A stretch of DNA of 46,192 nt from Deltaproteobacteria bacterium (GCA_016875405.1 VGRJ01000025.1:1-46192), one strand, 5' to 3'; shown: positions 25,785 to 35,041, counted from the first letter of the stretch. A program made the numbers and translations. Notes: a model not told the origin generated them from the sequence alone.

Positions 25785-27764
25785 TTACGGGTGGCCATTC
25801 GGATACGACGGCGGCACCGTCGCCCGTCCCTTCGCCAGCGCCGATTGAAAGAACCCGAGGTATTGCGTCACGCCTTCGGTTGTGAAGTAAAGCTCGCCGT
25901 GCTTCGCGCGCTTCCCGTCGGTCACGTCGAACTGGCTCATCGCGCCCGTTGCTCCTGTCGCGAGGTTGCCGGTGAGAGGGCCATTGTCAGCGGACAGCCC
26001 GCTCACGGGTCGCAGCGGATCCAACAGCGCGAGGTGTGCGGCGCGGGCCAGCGCCTCGCTCGTGGAGTTGGGCACGATGCCGTCATCGAGCACCTCTTGC
26101 ACGAGGACATCGCGCGCGCGCCAGCCGTCGACGCCAGGTAGCGCCTCGAGCGTACCGAAGCGGGCGTAGTTGAGCGGATCGCCGGGGTCGACGATCGCCT
26201 GAATGACCGCAAAGAAGCGCGCGACCTCGCCAGGCGGCACGCCCGGGGGTGTGAGCGCCTTCACGAGGAGCCCGAACGTCCCGGAGTCGCGCAGCAGCGT
26301 GGTGAGACCCGCTCCGCCCACGTTCCACACGGCCGCGGAGATTTCCGGCGCCATCGCGAAGATCGTCGCGCCTTGCACCGCTCCGAACGAATGCCCGATG
26401 TAGAGGACTCGGCTGGTGTCGAAGTCCGGCTTGCCGTCGGGAGCACCGAGCGGCAGCAGGTCGGTGTCCTTGAGCGACTCGATGAGCTCGAGGAGGACGA
26501 GCTGATCGAGCGCCATCTGGCGGAAGTTGTCGCGCGCCTTTCCGATGACGAAGCTCTTGTCCTCGATCTCGATTCCGAAGAACTTGAACACCGCGGTCGC
26601 GCTCGCATCAGGGTCCAGGGCGCGCGTGCCGTGGTGGGGCGAATCGATCGCGACCACCGCGGCGTTCAGCGACGCGAGCCGCTCTGCGGTTCCCCAACAG
26701 CCGTCCTTGTCGCCGGCGAGCCCGTGCTGGAAGATCACCAAGGGTCTCCGCTCCGAGCTCTCGGCGTCGCTGACCGCCAGGAACACCTCGATGCCGACCT
26801 GCTCCTGTGCCTTGGGTGCACCGTCCGCGCCGATTTGAAAGCGTCCGGTCGTACCGTTGCGATACTCCGTCGCCTCGTAGACTGCGCGCAGACGCAGGCG
26901 CTTGTCGGGCGCTTGCATGGCCGTCTCGAGCGACCAGGGCTCGAGCAGCTTTGGCGCTCCGGTCGTGCGCACTTGCTTCGCGGCGGCGAGCAGTTCGTCG
27001 TGGACCGTCATCGTCGTGAACGAGGTGGCGAGCTTTACGCGCTCCCGCTCGACCCCAAACGACGCGAGGGTCGCCAAGCCCTCGCCGACCTCGATTGCAT
27101 AGGCGTCCGACGCGCGGCCCTCGAGCAGTTCGCTCATGAGCGGAGAGCGGTGGACAGGGCCCCCATCTGCCGCACGCAAAGCATCCGTCACCGCGAACAA
27201 GTAGCGGGTGCGCGGACGAAGCGGCTCTGCCGGCTGAGCGATGAGCACGTACTCGTCGTGAAGGAAGTAGTCGTCTTTGGGCTGCTGCCAGTAGCGAGCG
27301 ACGAGGCCGCGCGCCTTGCCACGCTCCGGGGACATCGGGTCGACGTCGATGAGCACGAAAGGCGAGGTCGGAAGCGCGAACTCGGCCGCGTCCATGATGG
27401 GGGAGGGAGAATCGGAGGGTTCCGGTGGCGGCGCGAGCCCGGTCACGTCGAGCGGCGCGGTGAACGAGACGATGACGCCGCCGGTCGTGGAGAAGCCGTC
27501 GTGCTTGTTGAGCTCGGAGAAGGTGGCCTCCAGCATCGGGTCGGCGACGAGATCCGTGGAGCCTCCCGGGAGGATCCTCACCCGGAGCCCGGTCGGGCTC
27601 GCGGCGTCCGGTACGGTGTATCGGTTCGACGGATATGGCGTCAGCACGGTGACCTCCGCCTCGCCGTAGATCGCTTCCGCGCCGGGCGGCTCGTTGCCGA
27701 TGTTGAGCGAGCCGTCGCAACCGATGGTCGCAGCGGCCAACAGCACGAGGAGGAGCTTCGCCAT
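25785..27764 (-). CDS. VolA-like surface esterase/lipase lipoprotein
   Basis: A 659 aa protein from the ATG at 27764, with signal LLLVLLAAATIGC (lipobox). The N-terminal half resembles the bacterial virulence-factor lipase N-terminal domain: PYPSNRYTVPDAASPTGL, KHDGFSTTGGVIVSFTAPLD, FVLIDVDP and LRPRTRYLFAVTDALR. The C-terminal half is an alpha/beta hydrolase: PLVIFQHGLAGDKDG (oxyanion region), YIGHSFGAVQG with nucleophile Ser in G-H-S-F-G, then a distal Asp and His. VolA of Vibrio is a surface lysophospholipase; by analogy this protein may hydrolyse lipids or esters outside the cell, useful to a predator, but that is inference. The frame is open further upstream without signal-like sequence. 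A hairpin lies in its 5' leader. Confidence 0.87.
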   Translation of the reverse strand: MAKLLLVLLAAATIGCDGSLNIGNEPPGAEAIYGEAEVTVLTPYPSNRYTVPDAASPTGLRVRILPGGSTDLVADPMLEATFSELNKHDGFSTTGGVIVSFTAPLDVTGLAPPPEPSDSPSPIMDAAEFALPTSPFVLIDVDPMSPERGKARGLVARYWQQPKDDYFLHDEYVLIAQPAEPLRPRTRYLFAVTDALRAADGGPVHRSPLMSELLEGRASDAYAIEVGEGLATLASFGVERERVKLATSFTTMTVHDELLAAAKQVRTTGAPKLLEPWSLETAMQAPDKRLRLRAVYEATEYRNGTTGRFQIGADGAPKAQEQVGIEVFLAVSDAESSERRPLVIFQHGLAGDKDGCWGTAERLASLNAAVVAIDSPHHGTRALDPDASATAVFKFFGIEIEDKSFVIGKARDNFRQMALDQLVLLELIESLKDTDLLPLGAPDGKPDFDTSRVLYIGHSFGAVQGATIFAMAPEISAAVWNVGGAGLTTLLRDSGTFGLLVKALTPPGVPPGEVARFFAVIQAIVDPGDPLNYARFGTLEALPGVDGWRARDVLVQEVLDDGIVPNSTSEALARAAHLALLDPLRPVSGLSADNGPLTGNLATGATGAMSQFDVTDGKRAKHGELYFTTEGVTQYLGFFQSALAKGRATVPPSYPNGHP

Positions 27765-27783
27765 CGCAGTTGCGTTCCAACGG

Positions 27784-27815
27784 GGAAGAGGAGCGCGGAA
27801 GCCTTGCTTCCTCTT
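27784..27815 (-). promoter_or_regulatory. Hairpin in the leader of the esterase gene
   Basis: GGAAGC and GCTTCC (stem about 27797-27811, three-base loop) are nested within outer GAAGA/TCTTC arms. The structure starts about 20 bases before the esterase ATG. A second hairpin, CGGCGG-GCAAG-CCGCCG at 27913-27929, lies on the FG-GAP gene side of this 224-base divergent region. Function unknown. Confidence 0.3.
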
Positions 27816-27988
27816 CTCGACGGACGACCGACCGGAAACGTGACGACCTGCCATCCGCACGCGAGGAGACCACCTCTTGTGTCGCGCTGTAAACGCGCAT
27901 TTTGAAGACAAGCGGCGGGCAAGCCGCCGTGGGGAGGCGGGCGCCTTCGGGTTGACCGAGCGGGCCGCGTGAGCTTTCATGACCCGGA

Positions 27989-29755
27989 ATGCCTTCTCTC
28001 GCAGTCGCGACAAACTTCTGGATGCGTGTCGGTGGCGCGCTGGCCATCGCGCTCGGGCTGGCGTGCACGCAATGCGGAGACGACTCGAGCAGCGCGTCGA
28101 CGACGTCTGCCTCGACCGGCTCTGCCGGCGGTGCAGGAGGCGGGGTCGAGGTCGCGCCCGCACTGTCGGGGCTGGAGATCTCGGAGGGTTCGCTCGTGCC
28201 TGCCTTCAGTCCCGACGTGACGAGCTACGCGGTCGAGGTCCCGTTGACGACGACGTCGCTGACGGTGACGGCCACGGCGTTGGCCGACGAGACTCTCCGG
28301 ATCGATGGTCTCGACGTGGGCTCGGGCGCGGCCACGCTGATCGATCTCAAGCCTGGCGCGAACACCATCGTCGTCGAGGTGTCGGGCTCCGGAGGGATGG
28401 TCGCGTACACGATTTCCGTACAGCGGGGGCTCGGCGTGTCGAGCTACCTCAAGGCGGACGCCTCGCAGGCGGGCTGCGAGTGCGGCTCGGTCGTGGCCGT
28501 CTCGGGCTCGACCTTGGTGATGGGCTGTTATCGCGACAACGTCCTGGTGCAGGGCGAGGGTGGCGCGGTGTTCGTGTTCGAGCGCGAGGCGAGCGGCTGG
28601 AAGTTCGCGCAGAAGCTCGTGCCTGCGGTCCACGCGCCCGGCGATCGATTTGGCATGTCGGTCGCGATCGAGGGAGACGTGCTCGTGGTGGGCGCGCCAG
28701 GGCGCTCCTCAGGCACCGAGATGCACGGTGCGGCTTACGTTTTTGAACGCGACGCCGCGGGCGTCTGGTCGGAGCTCGTGCAGCTGAAGGCGACGGGCGG
28801 TGGTCACCTCGACCAATTCGGTGAGAGCGTCGCGGTCTCCGGAGACCGGGTGGCCGTGGGTGCGCCCGGTGAAGACGGGTCCGCGACAGGCGTGAGCGGC
28901 GTCGTTGACGAGCTGGCGCTGGGAGCCGGTGCCGCATACGTCTTCGTACGCTCCGGAGCGGTCTATACGCAGGAGGCGTACATCAAGGCTGCAGATACCG
29001 CCGCGCTCGACCTGTTCGGGACGGACTTGGCGCTCTCGGCAGACAGGCTCGTGGTGGCAGCGCCGGGCGAAGACTCCGCGGGCGCGGGCGTGGGCGTCGA
29101 TGGGGTGGGCACCGGCGCGATCGATTCCGGAGCGGTCTACGTGTACGAACGCAGCGCGACGGGCTGGGCCCTGACGAGCCAGATCAAGGGACCATCGCCC
29201 AGCGCATCGGATATGTTCGGCGCGGCGCTCTCGCTGCGTGGGGATGCGCTGCTGGTGGGCATTCCCGGCGACGACGCGACAGGAGCGGGCGTCGGCACGG
29301 ACGCTTCGGACGCGGGGTCGCTCGACTCGGGCGCGGCCGCGCTGTACCGCGTCTCGTCGAGCGGCGAGTGGTCGCTCGAGGCGCACTTCAAGTCGCCCGC
29401 ACCGTCGCCATTCGATGGCTTCGGTGGCGCCGTCGCCATCGAGGGGCCGTTGGCGCTCATCGGCTCGCCGCGCGAGGATGGCAGCGGCGCGGGCGTGGGC
29501 TCCGTCGTCGACGAGGGCAGCCCCTCGTCGGGTGCGGCGCACACGTTTCGCCGCTTCGGTGGCGCCTGGCTCGACGACGCGTACGTAAAGGCGCCGGTGA
29601 ACGTGCCGGGCGTACGCTTCGGCTCCGCGCTCGCGCTGGGGCCCGACGACGTCGTCGCAGGGCTCCCCTACGACCCCTCCGACGCCGATGGCGTCGACGG
29701 TGACCCGAGCGACGCGAGCGCCCCCGATGCCGGTGGGGCGTTTGCCATGCGTTGA
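27989..29755 (+). CDS. Exported protein with cadherin-like domain and FG-GAP-type propeller
   Basis: A 588 aa protein. The ATG at 27989 gives a somewhat long N-region; an internal ATG at 28022 (MRVGGALAIALGLAC) gives a more usual signal peptide and may be the true start. After a Ser/Thr/Gly tether comes a cadherin-like beta-sandwich (LSGLEISEGSLVPAFSPDVT...YAVEVPLT...YTISVQRG). The rest is a seven-blade-style repeat array with DRFGMSVAIEGDVLVVGAP, DQFGESVAVSGDRVAVGAPG, DLFGTDLALSADRLVVAAPG and later copies, each followed by GAAYVFER or GAVYVYER; this is the FG-GAP/integrin-alpha-like repeat. Acidic loops could bind Ca2+. No enzyme motif; a surface adhesion or scaffold role is inferred. The dockerin gene follows 40 bases later. 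Confidence 0.87.
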   Translation: MPSLAVATNFWMRVGGALAIALGLACTQCGDDSSSASTTSASTGSAGGAGGGVEVAPALSGLEISEGSLVPAFSPDVTSYAVEVPLTTTSLTVTATALADETLRIDGLDVGSGAATLIDLKPGANTIVVEVSGSGGMVAYTISVQRGLGVSSYLKADASQAGCECGSVVAVSGSTLVMGCYRDNVLVQGEGGAVFVFEREASGWKFAQKLVPAVHAPGDRFGMSVAIEGDVLVVGAPGRSSGTEMHGAAYVFERDAAGVWSELVQLKATGGGHLDQFGESVAVSGDRVAVGAPGEDGSATGVSGVVDELALGAGAAYVFVRSGAVYTQEAYIKAADTAALDLFGTDLALSADRLVVAAPGEDSAGAGVGVDGVGTGAIDSGAVYVYERSATGWALTSQIKGPSPSASDMFGAALSLRGDALLVGIPGDDATGAGVGTDASDAGSLDSGAAALYRVSSSGEWSLEAHFKSPAPSPFDGFGGAVAIEGPLALIGSPREDGSGAGVGSVVDEGSPSSGAAHTFRRFGGAWLDDAYVKAPVNVPGVRFGSALALGPDDVVAGLPYDPSDADGVDGDPSDASAPDAGGAFAMR

Positions 29756-29795
29756 CCCTCTACACGAACTCACACCACCCCAAGCAGGAGCGCAC

Positions 29796-32252
29796 ATGAA
29801 TTCGAAATCCTCGCTGTTGCGACGGAGCCTCGCCGCGGTCCTCGCAGGAGCAGCGGCGGTGTTCGTCGGCCTGTCCAGCGGTTGCATCGCCCCGAGTGCT
29901 GAGTCCACGCGCTCCGCGCACGAGTCGGCGCCCGATGCAGACCACGATGGCAGTGATCCTCACGAACCCGACGGCGCCACGGGAGCTGCTCCGGGGCAGG
30001 GCGCCAGCGCGAGCGCCAGCGTCGCGGGCTGGACCGCGCTCGGCGATACGGGCGCGCCGGGCGAGGTGCGGCGGGTCATTCCGCTCACCCAGGGCGGATA
30101 CGCCGTCCTCGTGAAAATGCCGGACAGTAAGTCGGCAGTGTACAAATGGAGCGGACAGACCGGACCGCAAGAATGGTCACTGCTGCGCCCGGTGACTCCC
30201 GATCCCCCGAACCAGGGTCAAGCCCCGATCGGTGACGTCTCCGACATCGCAGAATTCGATGGTCGACTCTATGCCTCGGGACCGTTTACATGGTCTTCGG
30301 GCCAGCAAATCTTCGACGGGATGTTTTCTCAGGGCGTCTTGAGTGACGCCAGCCGATGGGTCATCTCGATGGCACTCGACGCGAGTCCTCCGCAGTGGGT
30401 CGCCATGTCGGCCAACAATACGCTGGGAGCATCCCCTTATTCCGACTACGCGCCGAACGGGAACCTCTTCCTCCATGTCGTGCCGGCGGGACCCCTCCGC
30501 GGCCTCTACCTCCTCGGCGGTGGGCTCGGCTGTTCGCATTCCGGCTGCGCGCAGGAAGGAAACACGATCCTCCGGCTTCGCCCCTCGCCCAATGGGATGG
30601 CGGGCGGACTCGGAGCCGTTTCGATATCGTCTCCAGGGGGAAAGCAGGCACGAGCGGTTGCGCACGGCGCGATGCCTCTCACTGCGGGCGCGGCGCCCAC
30701 CCCGGTGCTCGTCGTCGGCGGGCTCGTCCAGCACGTCACCGACGGGGTGCCCGACCCGCGGGGATACGGTCTCGCCGCGTGGGACGGTACCGCGTGGCAC
30801 CCGGTTGCCACCGGGATCGAGCCACCCAAAGTCGTATGCATAAACCAGATGTGTGACCTGGGCCTCGCGCAGTCCGTCCTGGGCCTCGCGTTCGTGGGGA
30901 CCGACCTGTACGTGTCTGGCGAGTTTGCCACCGTTCCGCCCGCACCCAACGTCACCGACGCGCTCGGACCTTGCGGATACGACCCGTTGGAGACGTGTCA
31001 GGTGTTGAACGGCTTCGCGCTTGTGAGGGACGGCCAGTGGCACGCGCTCCGTGACTCGCGTTTCGCGCTCCCCGGGCTCGCCTTTGCGGGCCTAGGCTCG
31101 CCGATGGGCAAGCGGCTCGTCGCGACGAACGATGGCGTGCTCCTGCTCGGAGGTCCGTGGATCCCTGGCCAAATCGCTGGCGCCACTGATTCCACTTCCC
31201 CTCTCGTTTCCCGGCCGCTCGGAACGGACGACAAGAACGGCATCCTGCGCTGGAAGGACAACCGTTGGGACAGCCTGCAAGGCGGCACGCAATGCGCCGC
31301 GAACGACTCCCAATGCTCCGGCGTCGTGCACGACGTCGCCGTCGTGCCGGGTCGCCCCTCGTTCCTCGTCGCGGGCGAGTTCTCGGCCGTCGGCCGTGCG
31401 CAGATCAACGCCGCCTCGTCGAACAAACTCGCCCTCTTCACGCCAGGGGACGAGGAAGAATGCGTTGCAGACATTGACGGCGACGGCGCAGTCAGTGGCA
31501 CCGACCTCACCAGCCTCCTCTCGATGTGGGGCGCAACGGGCGAGACCTCCGCCGACTTGAACGACGACGGGAGCGTCAACGGTTCCGACCTCACCGTCCT
31601 GCTCTCGGCCTGGGGCCAATGCCCCGTGGGCATTGCTCCGTGCGGGGCGCCGCTCGTCGATGCGCGGGATGGCCGCAGCTACCCCACCGTCCTCGTCGGA
31701 ACGCAGTGTTGGATGGCGGCCAATCTCGATCACGGCGTGCAGATCTCCGCGTCGAGCGTGGGCAGCACCGCATTGGACGATTCGGTTACACAGAAGCTTT
31801 GTTACGCCAACGCGGCCGCAAACTGTACGATGCACGGCGGGCTCTACGAGTGGAGCGAGGCGATGCAGTTCGCGCCCTCGGATCCCCTCTCCAGAGGGCG
31901 GACGCGTGGAGCCTGCCCCGAGGGTTGGCACATCCCGACGGATCTCGAGGTCCAGCTGCTCGAACATGCGCTCGGCATGACGCCGAGCGACGTCGTCGGC
32001 ACGGGCTACCGGGGCACGCTCGAGGGCAAGAAGCTCAAGGAAGGCGGGAGCACCGGGTTCGACATGAAGCTCTCGGGCCGTCGCGTCGCCCAGACCAACA
32101 CGTTCTCCGGGCTCGATGCCACCGGAGGGTTCTGGACGGCGACCGCCGCGACGAGCGCATCGTGGACGAGGCAGTTCAACACCATGGACAAGCTCGGTCG
32201 GTTCTCGACGACGGCGGTCGACGCTTACGCGATCCGTTGCGTGCGCGACTGA
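29796..32252 (+). CDS. Lipoprotein with dockerin-like repeats and C-terminal FISUMP domain
   Basis: An 818 aa protein; CAGGAG precedes the ATG by about eight bases and the signal ends VGLSSGC. Residues about 75-550 are propeller-like with repeated GxLYxSGxF elements (FDGRLYASGPFTW, GTDLYVSGEFATV, SFLVAGEFSAVG), resembling delta-60/Kelch-type repeats. Two dockerin-I-like EF loops follow (about 565-610): DIDGDGAVSGTDLTSLLSMW and DLNDDGSVNGSDLTVLLSAW, each with the Ca2+-binding D-x-D/N-x-D/N-G pattern. The C-terminal approximately 200 residues are a FISUMP domain: DARDGRSYPTVLVGTQCWMA, GGLYEWSEAM, CPEGWHIPTDLEVQ, and GGFWTATAAT. Codons in the first half are less GC-biased than in neighbours (for example tgg tca ctg, aaa tgg), hinting at acquisition. 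Its end overlaps the converging matrixin gene by 77 bases. Confidence 0.87.
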   Translation: MNSKSSLLRRSLAAVLAGAAAVFVGLSSGCIAPSAESTRSAHESAPDADHDGSDPHEPDGATGAAPGQGASASASVAGWTALGDTGAPGEVRRVIPLTQGGYAVLVKMPDSKSAVYKWSGQTGPQEWSLLRPVTPDPPNQGQAPIGDVSDIAEFDGRLYASGPFTWSSGQQIFDGMFSQGVLSDASRWVISMALDASPPQWVAMSANNTLGASPYSDYAPNGNLFLHVVPAGPLRGLYLLGGGLGCSHSGCAQEGNTILRLRPSPNGMAGGLGAVSISSPGGKQARAVAHGAMPLTAGAAPTPVLVVGGLVQHVTDGVPDPRGYGLAAWDGTAWHPVATGIEPPKVVCINQMCDLGLAQSVLGLAFVGTDLYVSGEFATVPPAPNVTDALGPCGYDPLETCQVLNGFALVRDGQWHALRDSRFALPGLAFAGLGSPMGKRLVATNDGVLLLGGPWIPGQIAGATDSTSPLVSRPLGTDDKNGILRWKDNRWDSLQGGTQCAANDSQCSGVVHDVAVVPGRPSFLVAGEFSAVGRAQINAASSNKLALFTPGDEEECVADIDGDGAVSGTDLTSLLSMWGATGETSADLNDDGSVNGSDLTVLLSAWGQCPVGIAPCGAPLVDARDGRSYPTVLVGTQCWMAANLDHGVQISASSVGSTALDDSVTQKLCYANAAANCTMHGGLYEWSEAMQFAPSDPLSRGRTRGACPEGWHIPTDLEVQLLEHALGMTPSDVVGTGYRGTLEGKKLKEGGSTGFDMKLSGRRVAQTNTFSGLDATGGFWTATAATSASWTRQFNTMDKLGRFSTTAVDAYAIRCVRD

Positions 32253-33165
32253 CTCGGCGCCTCCAAGCGACATAGGCCAACCCGAGCGCCGCCGCGAAGC
32301 TCGCGGGCGCTCGGGGGCGCTCGCTCGCGTCGACCTCACAGGCGGCAGCGCAGGAGGCCGGCGCGGCGGACGGCTCCTCGACCGGGTTGGGGTCGGACGG
32401 CTCGGTGGCCATGTCGCAGCGTTGCTCGAGGGCTTCGCTCGTCGGACATGCGGCGGAGGCCGCGTCGGCGAGCGCGTCGCATGCGCCGAGGCGGTCGTCG
32501 GGCGTCAGCTCCCGCCAGGCGATGGACCCGATGGGCGGGTCGGCGTACATGGTCGCTGTGCTCTCGCCCGAGTGCGCGAGGCCCAGGACGTGACCGAGCT
32601 CGTGCGTGAGCAAGCCCTGGACATCGACCTCGACGACCGAGTCGCTGGTCGTCAACGCGCGCGACGAGGCATCGAGCTCGATGTCAGCGTCGAGCAACGT
32701 CGCGGTCGTGACATCGAACGTGAAGGTGGTGAGCGCATAGACGCCCGGGTAGGGCCAACCCTCGTCGAGCACCCGGATGCGTGTGACGTAAGGCGCTCCG
32801 TCGACGGTGGGCTCCGAATCGCACGCCAGCGGGTCCACCTCTCGCCAATGGCTCGTCACCGTTGGACCACAGTCGGTGGAGCTCCACGTTGCGCTCGCTC
32901 GCGAGAGCGCCGTGCGGGTCGCCTCACGGTCAAGGAAGACCGAGGGCTCCGGCGCGAGCGTCCAACGAAAGCACGAGGACGGCCACGCGAGCGTGACACT
33001 GCAATCGTCGGCGGTCGGAGGCTCGCAGCGGCGACCAACTGCGCCGTTTTCACACAGTGCCGCTCGACAGTATGCGTACGCCTCGGGGGTAAATAAGCCG
33101 AGCAAGACCGCTGTCACGGCCAGCATCCTCGTGGATTTGCTGCTCTCCCGCCTGCGAGTCTGCAT
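32176..33165 (-). CDS. Matrixin-type zinc metalloprotease with MYXO-CTERM-like tail
   Basis: A 329 aa secreted protease. After the signal (MLAVTAVLLGLFTPEAYA) comes a Cys-containing N-terminal part (YCRAALCENG...CEPPTADDC) that may hold a cysteine switch or disulfides. The catalytic core has the metzincin zinc site HELGHVLGLAHS and the Met-turn TATMYADPP, typical of M10A matrixins. The C-terminal part has a Cys-rich CAAAC, a hydrophobic SFAAALGLAYVAW and RRR, the layout of a MYXO-CTERM surface-sorting tail. A further basic tail of about 24 residues after the arginines is unusual; it is encoded inside the overlap with the converging dockerin-FISUMP gene, suggesting loss of an earlier stop. Surface display or secretion via the myxosortase route is inferred. 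Confidence 0.85.
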   Translation of the reverse strand: MQTRRRESSKSTRMLAVTAVLLGLFTPEAYAYCRAALCENGAVGRRCEPPTADDCSVTLAWPSSCFRWTLAPEPSVFLDREATRTALSRASATWSSTDCGPTVTSHWREVDPLACDSEPTVDGAPYVTRIRVLDEGWPYPGVYALTTFTFDVTTATLLDADIELDASSRALTTSDSVVEVDVQGLLTHELGHVLGLAHSGESTATMYADPPIGSIAWRELTPDDRLGACDALADAASAACPTSEALEQRCDMATEPSDPNPVEEPSAAPASCAAACEVDASERPRAPASFAAALGLAYVAWRRRVSRARNGSRKRRPPSSRTDRACPWC

Positions 33166-33241
33166 GAGCGTGCCTCGTCACGCAGTATCTCGCGCCTTCG
33201 ATTCACGAGCGACGACGAATCGTCATGCCGTGCGTCGTCTC

Positions 33242-33269
33242 GCTCGTGCCACGAGCGGCGAGGCCTCGC
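33242..33269. terminator. Hairpin plus palindrome downstream of the truncated membrane gene
   Basis: GCTCGT-GCC-ACGAGC (33242-33256) is followed by the 12-base palindrome GCGAGGCCTCGC (33258-33269). They lie in the 191-base gap between the matrixin start (33165) and the stop of the membrane fragment (33357); no gene is visible in that gap. A terminator or protein-binding site is possible. Confidence 0.3.
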
Positions 33270-33356
33270 GTCGCGCGCACGATTCTGAAGCTGTCGCAGC
33301 CGACAACACTCACGATTGGCTTGGCGTGCCGATGGCGCAGGCGGCAAGAGCGCCAC

Positions 33357-33657
33357 TCAGGGAAACGCCAAGGCCACGATGCCGATCACGAGCGCGAGCC
33401 CCGCGAGCGCAGCCATCAAGCGCGGCGCGCGTGGGGCCATGGTCTCGCCGTCGCGCTGCGACAGGAACACCAGGGCGGCCGCGGCGCATCCGAACCAGGT
33501 CGCGACGACGGCGCGCCACACGAACGCCATGTGGGTCGAGACGAGGATGAGCCCGGGATCGACCGCGGGCGCTCGCATTCGCTCGAGCACCCGCTCGACG
33601 ACGTACGTCAGCGGCGCCGTGAAGGCGAACGCGATACCGGCGAGCGCGAGGGCGCGC
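33357..33657 (-). pseudogene. 5'-truncated small membrane protein
   Basis: On the minus strand a frame from about 33657 encodes RALALAGIAFAFTAPLTYVV, VDPGLILVSTHMAFVWRAVV, WFGCAAAALVFL and MAALAGLALVIGIVALAF, i.e. three or four membrane helices in a coding-like pattern. No start codon precedes the first helix: upstream the sequence immediately becomes the antisense of the plus-strand gene and meets TGA TAG. A GTG at 33590 could still give a 77 aa protein lacking the first helix. The family is not recognised. I infer that the 5' end was removed by the same event that truncated the gene at 33658. Confidence 0.6.
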
Positions 33658-35010
33658 GCGCGGCTCGGCTATCAGCCCGTGGGCAATGCGCCGTGGACGG
33701 GGCTGCCGATGACCAAGCTGCCGGGCGGGTTCGGCGCGCTCATCCCCTGCAACGATGTCGCCGCCGCGGGCACGCTCAGGCTCTACGTCGAGGTCACCGA
33801 CGAGAACGGCAAGCCGATCGCGCAGGCGGGCAGCGCCTCGAATCCAATCGAGGTGTCGATCGAGGCGACCCCAGAGGGCAAGCCGCCCGCCTTTCCCGGT
33901 CAGGCGCCGCCGCGCTCGTGCGCCCCTCCGAAGTGCGCGCCGGGGATGCCGGGTTGCCGTGAGTCATCGAGCGCCGCGGCCGCTCCGCCGCTCCACGGCT
34001 GGGGTGAAAGCTGCGCGGGGTCGCGCGACTGCAAGCCAGGTCTCGCCTGCGTCGACGGCAGCTGCGAGAAGGACGGCGTCTCGGGACGCAACGACGTACC
34101 GGCGGTTGAAGACGAGCCCGAAAGCTTCGCGGAGAAGCCGACCGGGGCGAAGACCTTCCCGCTTCCGAACCACCTCGTGACGGCAGGCGTGCAGGTTGAC
34201 GTGCTCCTCGCGCGGACGGCCGATGACGTGTGCGGCGCGCTCGAGCCGGCGTCGGGTGGGGTGTCGATGCTCGACGACTACGCCTGCTTTCGCTCGGACG
34301 GCACCGGCGAGTTCCTCGGGAAGCCGCTCCCGGGTCAGTCGAATCAGCTGCAAGGCGGCGCCGCGTCCGGGGGTGCCCGGTTGCTCGTCGGCTACGACTT
34401 CAACCTGCGACGCGCGAGCGAGGCCCTGCGAGGCTTCGTGGTCTGGGCGCGGGTCGGAGCCTCCCTCGGCGGTTCGCCGGGGCTCGGGAGCGCCGCCGAC
34501 AGGTTCTATGAGTGCACGAACACCTTCCCGGACGCCGATGGCACGACACCCGACGTTTATGAAGGTTTTTGCCGAGAAAACCGCGCCAAGGACTTCATGC
34601 CGTTTCACGCGGAGCTCCAGCTGAAATGGTTTCCGCTCGAGCGGCTCCTGCCCGCAAGTGGTCTCCACACGCCGCGGCCTTACCTCGTGACGGGGTTCGG
34701 TGTGGGTCAGGTGGACGGGGGCGTCGCGGTCAGCCTGTGCGACACCGTCGACGAAGGTGGCCTGCCGCTGGATCCAGCGGCGCCCAGCGCGAGCGACGCC
34801 GCCATCTGCGGCACCTCGCCTCCTGCGGTCCGGCGCGAGGGCCTCGAGGCGTACCAAGTCACCGGGCGCAACTTCATCCCGCTCGGCGTCGGCGCGATCT
34901 TCCCGGTCCACGAGCACGTGGGAATCAACATCGAGCTGAAGGGCATGTGGATGTTTCCCCAGAACGGCTTCGTCCTCGCGCCGTTCATCGGCCCGGTCGG
35001 CATGTTCTAG
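33658..35010 (+). pseudogene. 5'-truncated outer-membrane beta-barrel protein
   Basis: From about 33658 the plus strand encodes RLGYQPVGNAPWTGLPMTKL, GGFGALIPCNDV, LRLYVEVTDENGKPIAQAGS, a Pro/Cys-rich linker (PPKCAPGMPGC), a Cys-rich SRDCKPGLACVDGSCEKD segment and then a barrel with LLVGYDFNLRR, ELQLKWFPLERLLP, YLVTGFGVGQVDG and a closing FVLAPFIGPVGMF. This resembles a myxobacterial group of outer-membrane proteins in which comparable sequence is preceded by a signal peptide and other N-terminal residues. Here none of that exists: the frame is open back to 33316 but reads as antisense of the membrane-protein fragment. The copy is probably non-functional or mis-targeted. Confidence 0.65.
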
Positions 35011-35012
35011 CT

Positions 35013-35041
35013 CACGGTGACGGCGTCGCGACGCGACCGTG
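35013..35041 (+). terminator. Strong hairpin after the truncated barrel gene
   Basis: CACGGT (35013-35018) pairs with ACCGTG (35036-35041), with the inner self-complementary GCGTCGCGACGC between them. It starts two bases after the TAG. No U-tract; termination is inferred from position and stability. Confidence 0.45.

Noticed and set aside
24255-26141. 628-codon plus-strand frame opposite the PhoD and esterase genes
   Set aside because: Antisense to two genes with firm catalytic motifs; no domain of its own.
33316-33657. In-frame N-terminal extension of the truncated barrel gene
   Set aside because: It has no signal peptide and reads as the antisense of membrane-helix codons of the minus-strand fragment, so it is not part of the original protein.
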